In this document: in pieces, positions 17,532 through 27,647 of the stretch | How positions within the stretch are numbered: position 1 is the first letter of the stretch | Layout: every line of letters starts with the position of its first letter | Assembly: GCF_011806525.1 (NCBI RefSeq) | Contig: NZ_JAAVKI010000008.1 | Span: 208,164 to 272,163, forward strand | Length of the DNA stretch: 64,000 bases | Reading direction: 5' to 3' | DNA from: Thalassospira sp. HF15 | GTDB lineage: Bacteria; Pseudomonadota; Alphaproteobacteria; Rhodospirillales; Thalassospiraceae | Translations under genes and position numbers: made by a program | The notes under the pieces: model-generated | What the model was told of the DNA's origin: nothing | What the model saw: only the letters and a program-made list of their open reading frames with translations | The model's database searches: none

Positions 17532-18878
17532 GTGACAGACGGGATTTCGCATGAGGATGCCGGGGATTGGCCGCTGGATCGCCTGATGGTGATCGGCACC
17601 AATCATAGGCGCTCCAGCGAGGATACCCGTGACCGTCTGTTCATCGACGAAGCCCGGTTGCCGCAATTTCTTGCTGTAATCGAGCAAGCCCGTCTCGGGC
17701 AGGCGGTTGTTGTTTCGACCTGCAATCGCACCGAAATTCATCTGCTGGCGTCAGAGGCTGAACGTGGGCGCGAACGCCTGATTGATCTGATGTCGCTTTG
17801 GGCCGATCTGGATCGTGACCAGCTCGCGAGCGAACTTTACATCCGGTCTGGCCGGGATGCGTTGCGCCATATGTTTGCCGTCTCGGCGTCGCTCGATAGT
17901 CTGGTGATTGGCGAGCCGGAGGTCTTTGGCCAGGTCAAGGACGCCCATCGCATTGCCAGACGGCATAACCTTGTCGGGCGTGAGTTGGAACTGGTCTATC
18001 AGACCGCCTATGGCATTGCCAAAAAGGTCCGCAATCAGACCGGGATCGGTCAGGGGGCCGTATCTATTGCCGCCGCGGCGCAATCGGTTGCGCGTGATCT
18101 GCATGGTGATCTTGGCGACTGTACGCTGCTTGTCGCAGGCGCAGGCGACATGGGCGAATTGATCGCTGCATCGCTTGCGGAACGTGGCATTGGCCGCATT
18201 CTGGTAACAGACAGGCTGACCGCGCGTGCCCGTCTGGTTGCAAGGCGACTGGATTGTCACTGGTCTGAGATCGATGATCTTGACCGCCTTATGGCCGAGG
18301 CAGATTTGGTTCTGACGGCTGGCGGATCGCGGCGTTACATGATCGACAAGGATCGTGCCTTGGCGGCGGTCAAACGCCGTCGGTTCCGCCCGGTCCTGAT
18401 GATTGATACCGCAGTACCCGGTGACATTGACCCGCAAGTCGACGAGATTGACGAGGTGTTCTTTTACCGGATCGAAGATCTGGAAAAGATTGCAGCAGAA
18501 GGGCGCGGTGGTCGCGAAGAAAAAGCCGATCAGGCCTGGGCGCTGATCGAGGCAGAGCTTGACAACTTTGTCCGTGATCGCGCACAGCGCGCCGCTGTTC
18601 CGGCGATTGCCGATCTGCGTAAACGGTTCGAAGCTGTGCGGGCTGATGCGCTCAGTGAAAGTCAGGGTGATGCCGAAAAGGCGACCCGGCTTTTGATCAA
18701 TCGCCTTTTGCATGCGCCAACACAGGCATTGAAAGATTTGGCGACGACAACAGACGGTGCAGGCACCGTGGAATGGGTTAAGGCCCAGAAACTGTTGGCG
18801 CGTCTGTTTGAACTTGAAGACAAGCCGCATGGGACCGATAACGCGCCCAGCGACCCTGAACAGGAGAATAAAGAGTGA
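17532..18878 (+). CDS. hemA: Glutamyl-tRNA reductase (C5 route to haem)
   Basis: This 448-residue protein reduces glutamyl-tRNA to glutamate-1-semialdehyde, the entry to tetrapyrroles by the C5 pathway. The catalytic domain holds the nucleophile Cys64 in '[12 protein letters not shown]'. The '[21 protein letters not shown]' block is typical, the NADPH domain has '[16 protein letters not shown]', and '[26 protein letters not shown]' follows. Alphaproteobacteria are textbook users of 5-aminolevulinate synthase instead, so this gene is notable. It begins at GTG 17532, 7 bases after hisS, and its stop overlaps the prfA start in GTGA. The hemA-prfA-prmC order is the one seen in Enterobacteria. Whether a second route exists in this genome cannot be seen here. 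Confidence 0.92.
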   Translation: MTDGISHEDAGDWPLDRLMVIGTNHRRSSEDTRDRLFIDEARLPQFLAVIEQARLGQAVVVSTCNRTEIHLLASEAERGRERLIDLMSLWADLDRDQLASELYIRSGRDALRHMFAVSASLDSLVIGEPEVFGQVKDAHRIARRHNLVGRELELVYQTAYGIAKKVRNQTGIGQGAVSIAAAAQSVARDLHGDLGDCTLLVAGAGDMGELIAASLAERGIGRILVTDRLTARARLVARRLDCHWSEIDDLDRLMAEADLVLTAGGSRRYMIDKDRALAAVKRRRFRPVLMIDTAVPGDIDPQVDEIDEVFFYRIEDLEKIAAEGRGGREEKADQAWALIEAELDNFVRDRAQRAAVPAIADLRKRFEAVRADALSESQGDAEKATRLLINRLLHAPTQALKDLATTTDGAGTVEWVKAQKLLARLFELEDKPHGTDNAPSDPEQENKE

Positions 18879-19957
18879 GTTTGGACCTTGGGAAACTCGA
18901 AGGCGTTACACGCCGGTTCGACGAACTCAACGCGCTTCTTTCAAGCGGGGAGCTTGACGGCGAAGGCTTTTCCAAGCTGTCGCGCGAACATGCCGAACTG
19001 GCCCCGGTGGTCGAGGCGATTGAAGCCTATAAGAAGCTTTTGAACGACCTGAAGGAAGCCGAGGAAATTCTGGCGGACGCGGATGGTGATCGCGATATGC
19101 GCGAAATGGCCGAAGCTGAAAAATACGACATTCAGGAAAAGCTGCCCGAGGCAGAGCGTCAGATGAAACTGATGCTGATCCCCAAAGACAGTGCAGATAC
19201 CAAAAACGCCATCCTTGAAATTCGCGCCGGCACCGGTGGCGAAGAAGCCGCCCTGTTTGCTGCCGATCTTTATCGTATGTATCAGCGCTATGCCGAAGGC
19301 CGTGGCTGGAAGTTTGAACAGATGGATGCCAGCGAAAACGACCTTGGCGGTTTCAAGGAAGTGATTGTCAACGTTTCTGGAACGGACGTGTTTGCCCGCC
19401 TGAAATTTGAAAGTGGCGTGCATCGCGTTCAACGTGTGCCGGTGACGGAGGGTGGTGGTCGTATTCATACATCCGCCGCAACCGTGGCCGTGCTGCCGGA
19501 AGCCGAAGATGTCGATATCAAGATCGATCCCAAGGATCTGCGTATTGATACCTATCGCTCCCAGGGGGCGGGTGGTCAGCACGTCAACACCACCGACAGT
19601 GCCGTGCGTATTACCCATATTCCAACCGGTGTGGTCGCGGCCAGCCAGGAAGCGAAGTCGCAGCACAAGAACAAAGAAAAAGCGATGAAAATGCTGATGT
19701 CGCGTCTTTATGATCAGGAACGCGAAAGCAAGGACAGCGAACGCGCGGCGGACCGTAAATCACAGGTCGGGTCGGGGGATCGTTCCGAGCGCATTCGCAC
19801 TTATAACTTCCCGCAAGGGCGAGTGTCGGATCATCGCATTAACCTGACACTTTATCGCCTGGATGATTTCATCGCCGGTGGTCCTGCGGTTGATGAAATG
19901 ATCGATGCGCTGATCGCCGAGGAGCAGGCGCAAAAGCTTGCCGAGATTGAAAGCTGA
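18875..19957 (+). CDS. prfA: Peptide chain release factor 1
   Basis: This 360-residue factor reads UAA and UAG stop codons. The universally conserved GGQ motif lies at 233-235 in '[18 protein letters not shown]', where it triggers peptidyl-tRNA hydrolysis. The domain blocks '[22 protein letters not shown]' and '[20 protein letters not shown]' are also present. The GTG start overlaps the hemA stop by four bases, and the stop is two bases before prmC, the methyltransferase that modifies the GGQ glutamine. Translational coupling of all three genes is likely. Confidence 0.97.
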   Translation: MSLDLGKLEGVTRRFDELNALLSSGELDGEGFSKLSREHAELAPVVEAIEAYKKLLNDLKEAEEILADADGDRDMREMAEAEKYDIQEKLPEAERQMKLMLIPKDSADTKNAILEIRAGTGGEEAALFAADLYRMYQRYAEGRGWKFEQMDASENDLGGFKEVIVNVSGTDVFARLKFESGVHRVQRVPVTEGGGRIHTSAATVAVLPEAEDVDIKIDPKDLRIDTYRSQGAGGQHVNTTDSAVRITHIPTGVVAASQEAKSQHKNKEKAMKMLMSRLYDQERESKDSERAADRKSQVGSGDRSERIRTYNFPQGRVSDHRINLTLYRLDDFIAGGPAVDEMIDALIAEEQAQKLAEIES

Positions 19958-19959
19958 TT

Positions 19960-20862
19960 ATGTCTTCTGACACGTCATCAACCCTTGGCGCCCTGATGGC
20001 CGAGGCCGTTTCGGCCTTGACGGACGCGGGTATTGAAAACGCGCGGATGGATGCGCGCATTCTGCTGGCACGTGCTGCGGGTGTTGATGGCGGTCGGATC
20101 AGTGCGTGGCCCGAAGATGGTGTTGCCACAGACAAGGCAGAGATGTTCCGCGATATGATCGCGCGCCGCATCGGGCATGAGCCAATCGGTCGTATTCTGG
20201 GCGAGCGTGATTTTTGGCGCCATACTTTCAAGCTGTCGCCCGAAACGTTGGAGCCGCGCCCGGACAGCGAAACACTGGTCGAATGGGCGATTGATTTTCT
20301 TGAGGATGCTGACGCCCCAAGGATTGTTGATTTCGGTACCGGCACGGGTTGCCTGTTGTTGTCCGCGATTGGTGATTTGCCCGGGTCGACTGGAATAGGA
20401 CTTGATCTAAGCGAAGGGGCCGTGGCCTGCGCAAGGGAAAACGCACGTTTGCTTGAGCTTGAAGATCAAGTCGAATTTCGTGTTTCTGATTGGGATAGCG
20501 CACTTGGTGATGCAGATCGGGCTGAGGGGTTTGATCTTGTCATGTCCAACCCGCCCTACATCACCGCAGACGAGATGAATACGCTATCGCCAGAGGTGCA
20601 GAAATTTGATCCCCGTCTTGCCTTAACCGATGAAGGCGATGGACTGGCCGCATACCGCGCCTTGTCAAAAATTGCATTTGATCTGGCAAAGCCCGGCGGG
20701 TTTGTCATTTACGAGATCGGTCGCGGTCAGGAAAACGATGTTGGCCAGTTGCTGATCGAGGCCGGTTTTGTCGGGGTTGAATACCGGGAAGATCTGAATG
20801 GAATTGTCCGTTGCGTCGCAGCAAAGAAAACCCGTTGTTCGGTCGGGCGGTGCATAATCTGA
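19960..20862 (+). CDS. prmC: Release factor glutamine methyltransferase
   Basis: This 300-residue enzyme methylates the GGQ glutamine of release factors. The N-terminal helical domain is followed by the SAM site 'IVDFGTGTGCLLLSAIG' (about 122-138) and the catalytic NPPY motif at 197-200 in 'DLVMSNPPYI'. Then come 'FDPRLALTDEGDGLAAYRAL' and 'KPGGFVIYEIGRGQ'. It starts two bases after prfA, as expected for an enzyme acting on that product. Nothing is missing. Confidence 0.95.
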   Translation: MSSDTSSTLGALMAEAVSALTDAGIENARMDARILLARAAGVDGGRISAWPEDGVATDKAEMFRDMIARRIGHEPIGRILGERDFWRHTFKLSPETLEPRPDSETLVEWAIDFLEDADAPRIVDFGTGTGCLLLSAIGDLPGSTGIGLDLSEGAVACARENARLLELEDQVEFRVSDWDSALGDADRAEGFDLVMSNPPYITADEMNTLSPEVQKFDPRLALTDEGDGLAAYRALSKIAFDLAKPGGFVIYEIGRGQENDVGQLLIEAGFVGVEYREDLNGIVRCVAAKKTRCSVGRCII

Positions 20863-20949
20863 TAAATCCGTGCCTGTGATGTAAAAAAAGCATCCGGGAG
20901 TGAAAAAAACAGTTGGAATAAGGCGCCAAGCCATATAGGTTGAATTGAA

Positions 20950-20982
20950 CGGGCCGGGTGCCCGACGCGCTTATGAAAGCGC
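20950..20982 (+). promoter_or_regulatory. Two adjacent hairpins in the gap before the DUF4167 gene
   Basis: CGGGC/GCCCG (20950-20964) and GCGCTT/AAGCGC (20967-20982) form two short perfect stems in the 289-base gap. There is no T tract, so they are not a standard terminator. They may belong to a long structured leader of the DUF4167 mRNA. The rest of the gap shows no gene. Confidence 0.3.
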
Positions 20983-21151
20983 CGTGTTCCCCTGTAAACA
21001 GTCAGCAATCTCCGTTCCTTTCAAGGTTCCCGGCAGGTTTGTATTAATGCCGTGATGGGCGCTGTTTAGCGGGAAATATGTTTTTCAGACGGAGTGGTTC
21101 CGGGGCCGATGATGCCGCCGGATTGTCCTTCAACACCAAAGTCATGTTGAT

Positions 21152-21913
21152 ATGAGAAATAACAATAAACGTCCGCGCGGACGGCAACAGTCTAATAAAC
21201 GTCCAGTAAATCCAAAATTCCAGAATTTTGACAGCAATGGGCCGGACGGCCGCGTACGCGGCAATGCCCAGCAGGTCTATGAGAAATACGTTTCTCTGGC
21301 AAAAGACTGCACCGATGATCCTGTGCTGGCTGAAAACTATTATCAGCACGCAGAGCATTATCAGCGCATCCTTCAGGCCGCCCAGGAATGGGAAAATCAG
21401 CGTCGGGAAGAACGCGGCGATAACAATCGCCAGCGTAACAACCGTGGTCGTGATGACCGCAACGACGCCCAGTCAAATCAGAACGACGACCAGCAGGGTG
21501 ACACCAGCGAAAACGCAGAAAATGCGTCAAACAATGCTGATGACAACACCCCGGTAGAAGCAGACAAAAATGCTGCTGAAACGTCAGAAGATGATGGTGG
21601 CAAGCCAAAACGCGCTCCGCGTGCCCGTCGTTCGGATGCACGGGGAACGGGTCGTGGGCGTCCTCGGAAATCCGATGATGCCGCCCCGGATGAAGCTGCA
21701 ACGGCAGACGCATCTGGCGATGACGCGTCGGCAAATGCCGATAGCGGCGATCAGGGCGAAGATGGCGAAAAGAAAACGCGCCGCGCGGCAAGCGGTTCTG
21801 CGCGCACTCGCGGTCGCCATCCGACGGCACGTCGTGGTCGCAGCCGTGCAGCCGGGCGTGATGACGAAGAAGGTGCTACTTCTGACGAAGGGTCCGAACC
21901 GGTTTCGGCCTGA
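21152..21913 (+). CDS. DUF4167 domain protein (RNA-binding-like, basic/low complexity)
   Basis: The protein has 253 residues. The conserved DUF4167 domain fills residues 1-75: a basic start 'MRNNNKRPRGRQQSNKRPVN', 'GPDGRVRGNAQQVYEKYVSLAKD' and 'DPVLAENYYQHAEHYQRI'. The rest is low-complexity: an Asn/Asp/Gln-rich middle and an Arg/Ala/Ser tail with many 'GRGRPRK'-like patches that could bind nucleic acid. Its function is unknown. Position downstream of prmC is conserved in Alphaproteobacteria. The Shine-Dalgarno is weak, but the ATG matches the conserved family N-terminus. Confidence 0.85.
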   Translation: MRNNNKRPRGRQQSNKRPVNPKFQNFDSNGPDGRVRGNAQQVYEKYVSLAKDCTDDPVLAENYYQHAEHYQRILQAAQEWENQRREERGDNNRQRNNRGRDDRNDAQSNQNDDQQGDTSENAENASNNADDNTPVEADKNAAETSEDDGGKPKRAPRARRSDARGTGRGRPRKSDDAAPDEAATADASGDDASANADSGDQGEDGEKKTRRAASGSARTRGRHPTARRGRSRAAGRDDEEGATSDEGSEPVSA

Positions 21914-21943
21914 TCCGATCAGAAATGGTCTTTCAGCATGACA

Positions 21944-21986
21944 AACACCCCCGCAGGCGGACCGCCTGTGGGGGTGTTGTCGTTTT
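21944..21986 (+). terminator. Strong rho-independent terminator after the DUF4167 gene
   Basis: A 17-base stem (21944-21960 with 21962-21978), perfect except for one G-T pair, is followed by GTCGTTTT. It closes the hisS-hemA-prfA-prmC-DUF4167 run. Confidence 0.85.
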
Positions 21987-22198
21987 GAACAGTTTTGAAA
22001 ACTGGGTCATTCCCCCAAAGACGCAGTGCTTTAATCGATGCGAAATTGTATAAGCGTATAATTGATTATTCCGTGCAATCTTTGATTATGGGTTGTGTGG
22101 GTTCTGGGACAAAATACACATAAAACTGTGAAACCAAAGATCGGTATAAACCAGCCGACGTCATTTCACAGTACAAGCGCATTCTCGGGGAGTATTAG

Positions 22199-23794
22199 AT
22201 GGGGACTGGCTTATTTCGGGTCGTCATGGTTCTGCTATGGGCGCTTGGCGGTATGGTTATCGCCCTTGGGCTGTTTAATGGTGACTATGAACTGGCTTTG
22301 TTAGGGGCTGTCTGTTTCATCGTCCCGATGTTCATTCCGCTGGTTGTCATCCTCCTGAACCGCATGAAGCCGGCATCATCTGCGAAATCAAAGAAACCCA
22401 AACTCGGGGCCAAAGGTTCCCGGATGAAAGCCGACAACGAATGGGCGACTGTGGAAGATCTTAATGCGCGAAAACTGCTGGAAAACAATCCGGCATTTGT
22501 TCTGGGGCGCTGGGGTGATGACAAGCGTTTGATTGGTGCCAATGGCCTGAAGCGTGTTCTGACCTTTGCGACCAAGCCGGAGGAATATTACCGTGCATCG
22601 GCAGAGCCGAACGCCCTTTTGCATACCGGAAACCTGTGTGTTTACGAGCGTTATGGCAGCGTTTTTCGCGCCATTCATGACCGTCGGACCAAACTTGGTC
22701 AAAAACTGATTGTGATTGACCCACACAAGCAGACCGGTGTGGAAACCGAGCAGTTCAATCCGTTCGATTTCATTCGCCAGCAAGGCGAAGGCCTGATTAC
22801 CGATACTGGCTTTATTGCCGACACGCTTCTCGCGCCGATGTTCGTCAACGAACTTGATGAACAGGAAGTCCGCACGGCAAGAACCCTTCTTCAGGGCTTT
22901 ATTGTTTTTACGATCCAGAGAAGTGCCAAGGAAGACCGCAATCTTGGGGAAGTGCGTCGCAACCTGATCATGCCATCACATCGTTTCTACAAGATCCTTG
23001 AAGAACTGATGAGCATTGAGTCCGCTGATGGCCGCATCTCCGAGGTTGCGCTGAATATCCTCGATATGACCGAAGATCAGCGCATGAAAATCATCGAGGC
23101 CTGCCGGGCTGCAACCGAGGATTTCGATAATCCGCAGATCTCACGACTGGTCAGTAAAAGCAGCTTTACGCTCGACGACATTACAAGTGGCCCGGTTTCG
23201 ATCTTCGTGATCGGTCAACTTGGCGGTGACAACCCGGAAGTTCAGCCATCCTTTAGCCGTGTGATGCTGTCGGGCATGATGAACCTGATCAATCAGCGTG
23301 GATGGAAATCCGGTGATCCTGAATTTCTTGTGCTTCTGGATGGAATTGAAAGTGTCGGTCGCATGCCGTTGTTCGAGCGCCTGTTGGGCGGTGGTTATGG
23401 TGATGGGATGATCGTCTGGCCCGGCTTCACAGGGGTCAGTGGCCTGATGGATGTTTGTCTGAACTGGGAAAATGTGGTGGGCCGTGTCGATGCCATTTCG
23501 GTTTTAAGCCAGGAAGGAGCCTTTAACCTTGATTGGGTTTCAGGTCTGACGGCAATGTCGAAATTTGATGATACCGGCGGCGGCAAAGATACCAGCCGAC
23601 CGGTGCATCTGCGCTCACAGGACAATCAGCCGATCCTTAGATCAGCCGAGGTGGCCCGTTTTCCCAAGGAAGAGCAAATCCTGTTCCGGAAAGGATGCCC
23701 GCCCATTCGCGCACATCGCCTTGATTGGTATCATGACGAAATGTTCAAGGGCATGGCAGTTCACGCCCCGACATTCAGCTCTGGCAATGACTGA
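22199..23794 (+). CDS. VirD4/TraG-like coupling-protein homologue lacking ATPase motifs
   Basis: The protein has 531 residues. Two N-terminal membrane helices lie at about 5-27 and 30-53, as in type IV coupling proteins. The C-terminal half resembles TraG/VirD4: 'LIVIDPHKQ' followed by 'FNPFDFI', 'PVSIFVIGQLGG', 'EFLVLLDGIESVGRMP' where the family has a Walker B 'LLDEFAALGR', and 'EVARFPKEEQILFRKGCPPIRAHRLDWYHDEMFKG'. No Walker A motif is present in the expected place before 'LIVIDPHKQ', and the Walker B glutamate is Gly382 after Asp381. No relaxase or mating-pair genes lie nearby. The ATG at 22199 has GGGGAG 6 bases upstream. The family assignment is from motifs and needs a profile search; the role is unknown. 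Confidence 0.6.
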   Translation: MGTGLFRVVMVLLWALGGMVIALGLFNGDYELALLGAVCFIVPMFIPLVVILLNRMKPASSAKSKKPKLGAKGSRMKADNEWATVEDLNARKLLENNPAFVLGRWGDDKRLIGANGLKRVLTFATKPEEYYRASAEPNALLHTGNLCVYERYGSVFRAIHDRRTKLGQKLIVIDPHKQTGVETEQFNPFDFIRQQGEGLITDTGFIADTLLAPMFVNELDEQEVRTARTLLQGFIVFTIQRSAKEDRNLGEVRRNLIMPSHRFYKILEELMSIESADGRISEVALNILDMTEDQRMKIIEACRAATEDFDNPQISRLVSKSSFTLDDITSGPVSIFVIGQLGGDNPEVQPSFSRVMLSGMMNLINQRGWKSGDPEFLVLLDGIESVGRMPLFERLLGGGYGDGMIVWPGFTGVSGLMDVCLNWENVVGRVDAISVLSQEGAFNLDWVSGLTAMSKFDDTGGGKDTSRPVHLRSQDNQPILRSAEVARFPKEEQILFRKGCPPIRAHRLDWYHDEMFKGMAVHAPTFSSGND

Positions 23795-23800
23795 CCGCTC

Positions 23801-24565
23801 TTAGGCGATCGTCAGTTTATCGCCCGGTGTGATCGTGCCGTCTTCAAGCGCCTCAAGGTAAACACCCATGTAAAGGTGATTGACCCCCTTGCGCAGCATC
23901 AGCGGAACGTTGATGTCGGCAACGGCGGTATCAGGATTAACACTGGTGGCCTTGCAGCGGGTGATCGGGTGCACAACGCGGAACGAGATATCATTGATCT
24001 TGATGATCTTGTCTTCGTTCCATTCCAGCTCTTTCCAGGGTTCCAGCCCGTCAATCAGAAGATTGCCACGAAAGCGCATCGGGTCGATTTCGCTTTGGAC
24101 GATGCGGGTACTGAAATCACGGATCGATGCCAGATTAAGCAGCGATATGAACGGTTCTTTCATGTCGCCGAAATTGGTATCAGGTACGGAATAGATTTTT
24201 GGCGTACCAGCGATCTCGTTTTTCAGAAATGCCTTGAGGAAATCCTCGACCACGGTTCTGCCCATGCTGTCATCAAGCTTGCCTTTGCAGATTGCGCGAC
24301 CATTTCTAAGGATGGTCAGGGTGCTGGTGGCATCATCGTAATCCGTACCGATTTCTGCCAGCTTGGGTGTGTTGACCAACTGCAGAAAGTTGCTTTTACG
24401 AGCCCATTCATGCACGCCTTCCTGCCCGACCGAAGACTGGGTGGCAATGACAAAGCGGCGATCATCAGTGATCATGTGGTGCGCGTTGATCTTTGCTTCT
24501 GAAAGATCAACACCGCGCATTCCCTTGACCGGGTATCTTTTGATGGCTTTGAGTTCGATCGTCAT
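23801..24565 (-). CDS. MOSC-domain protein
   Basis: This 254-residue protein has an N-terminal beta-barrel domain ('IKRYPVKGMRGVDLSEAKI', 'DDRRFVIAT') and a C-terminal MOSC domain with the conserved cysteine in 'HPITRCKATSVNPDTA'. MOSC proteins handle the molybdenum cofactor or related sulphur transfer; YcbX-type members with this layout act with reductases on N-hydroxylated compounds. The start ATG at 24565 has AGGAA 8 bases upstream and gives the family N-terminus; the frame extends 20 codons further upstream. It converges on the VirD4-like gene with 6 bases between them. Confidence 0.82.
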   Translation of the reverse strand: MTIELKAIKRYPVKGMRGVDLSEAKINAHHMITDDRRFVIATQSSVGQEGVHEWARKSNFLQLVNTPKLAEIGTDYDDATSTLTILRNGRAICKGKLDDSMGRTVVEDFLKAFLKNEIAGTPKIYSVPDTNFGDMKEPFISLLNLASIRDFSTRIVQSEIDPMRFRGNLLIDGLEPWKELEWNEDKIIKINDISFRVVHPITRCKATSVNPDTAVADINVPLMLRKGVNHLYMGVYLEALEDGTITPGDKLTIA

Positions 24566-24931
24566 GATCTGAGTTCCTGTTTGGCGCTTTGACATGCCAG
24601 GATATGCGGGACGAGTGGCATGCATATTCGGGCGACGTTAGAACGTTGTTTTGCCAAGGGCAACCCCCAAGCAGGCCCAATGGCAATACGCGAAATTCAG
24701 GACGGTCGCCTGTTATCTGGAATAATGCCAGAAAGTCGTGCTGCGGTGCACAATTAATTCTTGCAACTTTTGTAGGGGTATATGGTTGCAAACAGGCTAG
24801 ACTGAGACATATCAATGTTGTCGCTGTCGAAATAATCTATAATTTTTAAATTCGGTAATGACACCAATGCCGTGGACGCTTCCAAGAAGGTCCACATCGT
24901 TTGAATACTGTTGGCTCAAGGAGTGACAGGA
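24566..24931. other. Divergent MOSC-clpB intergenic region
   Basis: No gene is seen in these 366 bases. The clpB side is AT-rich. A TATAAT at 24838-24843 has a poorly spaced TTGTCG upstream, and CTTGCAA at 24760-24766 resembles a heat-shock -35 without a convincing -10. The promoter is therefore not assigned. Confidence 0.5.
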
Positions 24932-27523
24932 ATGGAATTCGAAAACTTTACGGACCGGTCAAAAGGATTTCTGCAGTCGGCTCAGTCGCTTGCGCTGCGT
25001 GAAAATCATCAGCAATTTGTTCCGATCCATCTTCTTAAAGTGCTGCTTGACGACGAAGAAGGTCTGGCAGCCAATCTGATCAAGGCATCCGGCGGCAAGC
25101 CCAAGGTTGCCCTTGATCGGTGTGAGCAAGAACTCGCAAAGCTGCCCAAGGTATCGGGCGGCAATGGTCAGATTTATCTTTCATCTGAATTTGCCCGCCT
25201 GATCGACCAGGCACAGGAAATCGCCAAAAAGGCTGGCGACAGCTTTGTCACGGCTGAGCGGTTGCTTCTGACGATCGCACTTGATCCAAAGTCAGCCGCG
25301 GGCAAGGTATTGGCCGATGCCGGTGTAACGGCACAGGGCCTTAATGGTGCGATCAATGACATCCGCAAGGGCCGTACGGCCGATAGTGCCGGTGCCGAGA
25401 ACCAGTATGACGCGCTTAAGAAATATGCCCGTGACCTGACTGAGGCCGCGCGCGAAGGCAAACTTGATCCGGTCATTGGTCGTGACGAGGAAATCCGTCG
25501 TGCCGTGCAAGTTCTGTCGCGCCGGACCAAGAACAATCCGGTGATGATTGGTGAACCCGGTGTGGGTAAAACCGCAATCGCCGAAGGCTTGGCGCTGCGT
25601 ATCGTCAAGGGTGACGTGCCTGAAACGCTCAAAGACAAGAAACTTCTGTCGCTTGATCTTGGTGCCCTGATTGCTGGTGCGAAATTCCGTGGTGAATTCG
25701 AAGAACGCCTCAAAGCCGTTCTGAGCGAGATCGAGTCCGAGGCCGGCAATGTTGTGCTGTTCATTGATGAGTTGCACACGCTTGTCGGTGCGGGCAAGGC
25801 CGAGGGATCGATGGATGCATCGAACCTGCTTAAACCTGCCTTGGCACGCGGTGAGTTGCACTGCGTTGGTGCGACGACCCTTGATGAATACCGACAGCAT
25901 ATTGAAAAGGATGCGGCACTTGCCCGTCGTTTCCAGCCGGTCTTTGTCAACGAGCCGTCAGTGACCGACACGGTGTCGATCCTGCGCGGGATCAAGGACA
26001 AATACGAGCTTCATCACGGGGTGCGTATTGCCGATGCCGCGTTGGTGGCAGCCGCCACACTTTCGAACCGTTACATAACGGATCGGTTCCTGCCCGATAA
26101 GGCAATTGACTTGATGGATGAGGCATCATCGCGCTTGCGTATGGAGCTTGATTCCAAGCCAGAGGAAATTGACGAACTTGATCGTCGTATCATCCAGCTC
26201 AAGATCGAGCGTGAAGCGCTCAAGAAAGAGCAGGATAGCGCATCCAAGGATCGTCTTGGCCGTCTGGACAAGGAGCTGGCCGAGCTGGAAGGAAAATCAG
26301 CTGAGCTGACCGCGAAATGGGAAGCCCAGAAGAAGGAACTTGCAGCCTCGACCCACATCAAGGAACAGCTTGATCAGGCCCGTGGCGAACTGGAACGCGC
26401 GATGCGTGATGGCAAGCTTGATCGTGCCGGGCAGCTTCAATACGAAGAAATCCCGGCTCTGATGACGTTGCTTGAAAAGGCGGAAAACGATCCGTCGCGC
26501 GGCATCAAGGAAGAAGCGGTCACCGAAAAGCACATTGCATCCGTGGTCTCGCGCTGGACCGGTATTCCGGTCGACAAGATGCTCGAGGGTGAGCGTGAAA
26601 AGCTTCTTGAAATGGAAGACACGCTGCGCAAACGGGTTGTTGGTCAGGACGATGCGGTGCGCTCGATCTCCAACGCTGTACGCCGTGCGCGTGCCGGGCT
26701 GCAGGATCCAAACCGACCGATCGGTTCGTTCCTGTTCCTTGGTCCGACCGGTGTCGGTAAAACCGAGCTGACCAAAGCACTTGCGCAGTTCCTGTTCGAT
26801 GATGAACAGGCCATGGTCCGGATTGATATGTCCGAATTCATGGAAAAGCATGCGGTGGCCCGCCTGATCGGTGCGCCTCCGGGCTATGTCGGCTATGAAG
26901 AAGGTGGTTCACTGACTGAGGCGGTGCGTCGTCGTCCGTATCAGGTTGTCCTGTTTGACGAGGTCGAGAAAGCACATCCAGATGTGTTCAACGTCCTGCT
27001 GCAGGTTCTTGATGAAGGGCGTCTGACCGATGGCCAAGGCCGGGTTGTGGATTTCCGCAACACGCTGATCATTCTGACCTCGAACCTGGGTGGGGAAATC
27101 CTTGCCAATCAGGAACCGGGTCATGACAGCGGGGAAGTCCGTGCGCAGGTCATGGAAATCGTTCGGGCATCGTTCCGTCCGGAATTCCTCAACCGTCTGG
27201 ATGAAACCATCCTGTTCCATCGTTTGCATCGCGATCAGATGAGCAAGATCGTAGATATCCAGCTTGGCCGTCTTGAGAAGCTTCTTGTTGATCGCAAGAT
27301 CGAGCTTACCCTGGATGATGCCGCCAAGGAGTGGTTGGCCGAGAAGGGTTATGATCCGGTCTATGGCGCGCGCCCGCTTAAACGCGTGATCCAGCGTTAT
27401 CTGCAGAACCCGCTGGCGATGCAGATCCTCGAAGGCGGGATTGCCGATGGGGATAAGGTCCCGGTCTCGGCGAAAGGCGGTGATCTTTTGCTCAACGGCA
27501 AAAAAGTCGATGTTGTTGACTAA
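24932..27523 (+). CDS. clpB: ATP-dependent disaggregase ClpB
   Basis: This 863-residue AAA+ hexamer works with DnaK to pull proteins out of aggregates. It has an N-terminal Clp repeat domain (1-145), AAA-1 with Walker A 'GEPGVGKT' at about 207, and a coiled-coil middle domain at about 400-530 rich in Glu/Lys. AAA-2 follows with 'GPTGVGKT' at about 604, and '[18 protein letters not shown]' lies near the end. The long middle domain separates it from ClpA and ClpC. ATG 24932 gives the family start '[13 protein letters not shown]'; AAGGAG lies 8 bases upstream. Its position after the DUF4167 region fits alphaproteobacterial synteny. Confidence 0.97.
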   Translation: MEFENFTDRSKGFLQSAQSLALRENHQQFVPIHLLKVLLDDEEGLAANLIKASGGKPKVALDRCEQELAKLPKVSGGNGQIYLSSEFARLIDQAQEIAKKAGDSFVTAERLLLTIALDPKSAAGKVLADAGVTAQGLNGAINDIRKGRTADSAGAENQYDALKKYARDLTEAAREGKLDPVIGRDEEIRRAVQVLSRRTKNNPVMIGEPGVGKTAIAEGLALRIVKGDVPETLKDKKLLSLDLGALIAGAKFRGEFEERLKAVLSEIESEAGNVVLFIDELHTLVGAGKAEGSMDASNLLKPALARGELHCVGATTLDEYRQHIEKDAALARRFQPVFVNEPSVTDTVSILRGIKDKYELHHGVRIADAALVAAATLSNRYITDRFLPDKAIDLMDEASSRLRMELDSKPEEIDELDRRIIQLKIEREALKKEQDSASKDRLGRLDKELAELEGKSAELTAKWEAQKKELAASTHIKEQLDQARGELERAMRDGKLDRAGQLQYEEIPALMTLLEKAENDPSRGIKEEAVTEKHIASVVSRWTGIPVDKMLEGEREKLLEMEDTLRKRVVGQDDAVRSISNAVRRARAGLQDPNRPIGSFLFLGPTGVGKTELTKALAQFLFDDEQAMVRIDMSEFMEKHAVARLIGAPPGYVGYEEGGSLTEAVRRRPYQVVLFDEVEKAHPDVFNVLLQVLDEGRLTDGQGRVVDFRNTLIILTSNLGGEILANQEPGHDSGEVRAQVMEIVRASFRPEFLNRLDETILFHRLHRDQMSKIVDIQLGRLEKLLVDRKIELTLDDAAKEWLAEKGYDPVYGARPLKRVIQRYLQNPLAMQILEGGIADGDKVPVSAKGGDLLLNGKKVDVVD

Positions 27524-27545
27524 GGTCACCTGACATCTCACATAC

Positions 27546-27580
27546 AAAACCCCGGTTGGTTAACCGGGGTTTTGTCTTTT
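27546..27580 (+). terminator. Rho-independent terminator after clpB
   Basis: A perfect 12-base stem, AAAACCCCGGTT (27546-27557) with AACCGGGGTTTT (27562-27573), has a GGTT loop and a T-rich tail. Confidence 0.9.
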
Positions 27581-27647
27581 TCGGGCCATGATTGTTTTTC
27601 ATTATATTTGGCTCCAGGACGCCTTAACCAAAACGGCAGGAACGCGC

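Noticed and set aside
17751..18830. Long antisense reading frame of 359 codons opposite hemA
   Set aside because: Its composition and frame are those of a shadow of hemA. It shows no family signature and hemA is intact.
24760..24790. Heat-shock (sigma-32) promoter for clpB, from CTTGCAA at 24760
   Set aside because: The -35 is reasonable but no -10 of the heat-shock type lies at a suitable spacing, so it is not annotated.
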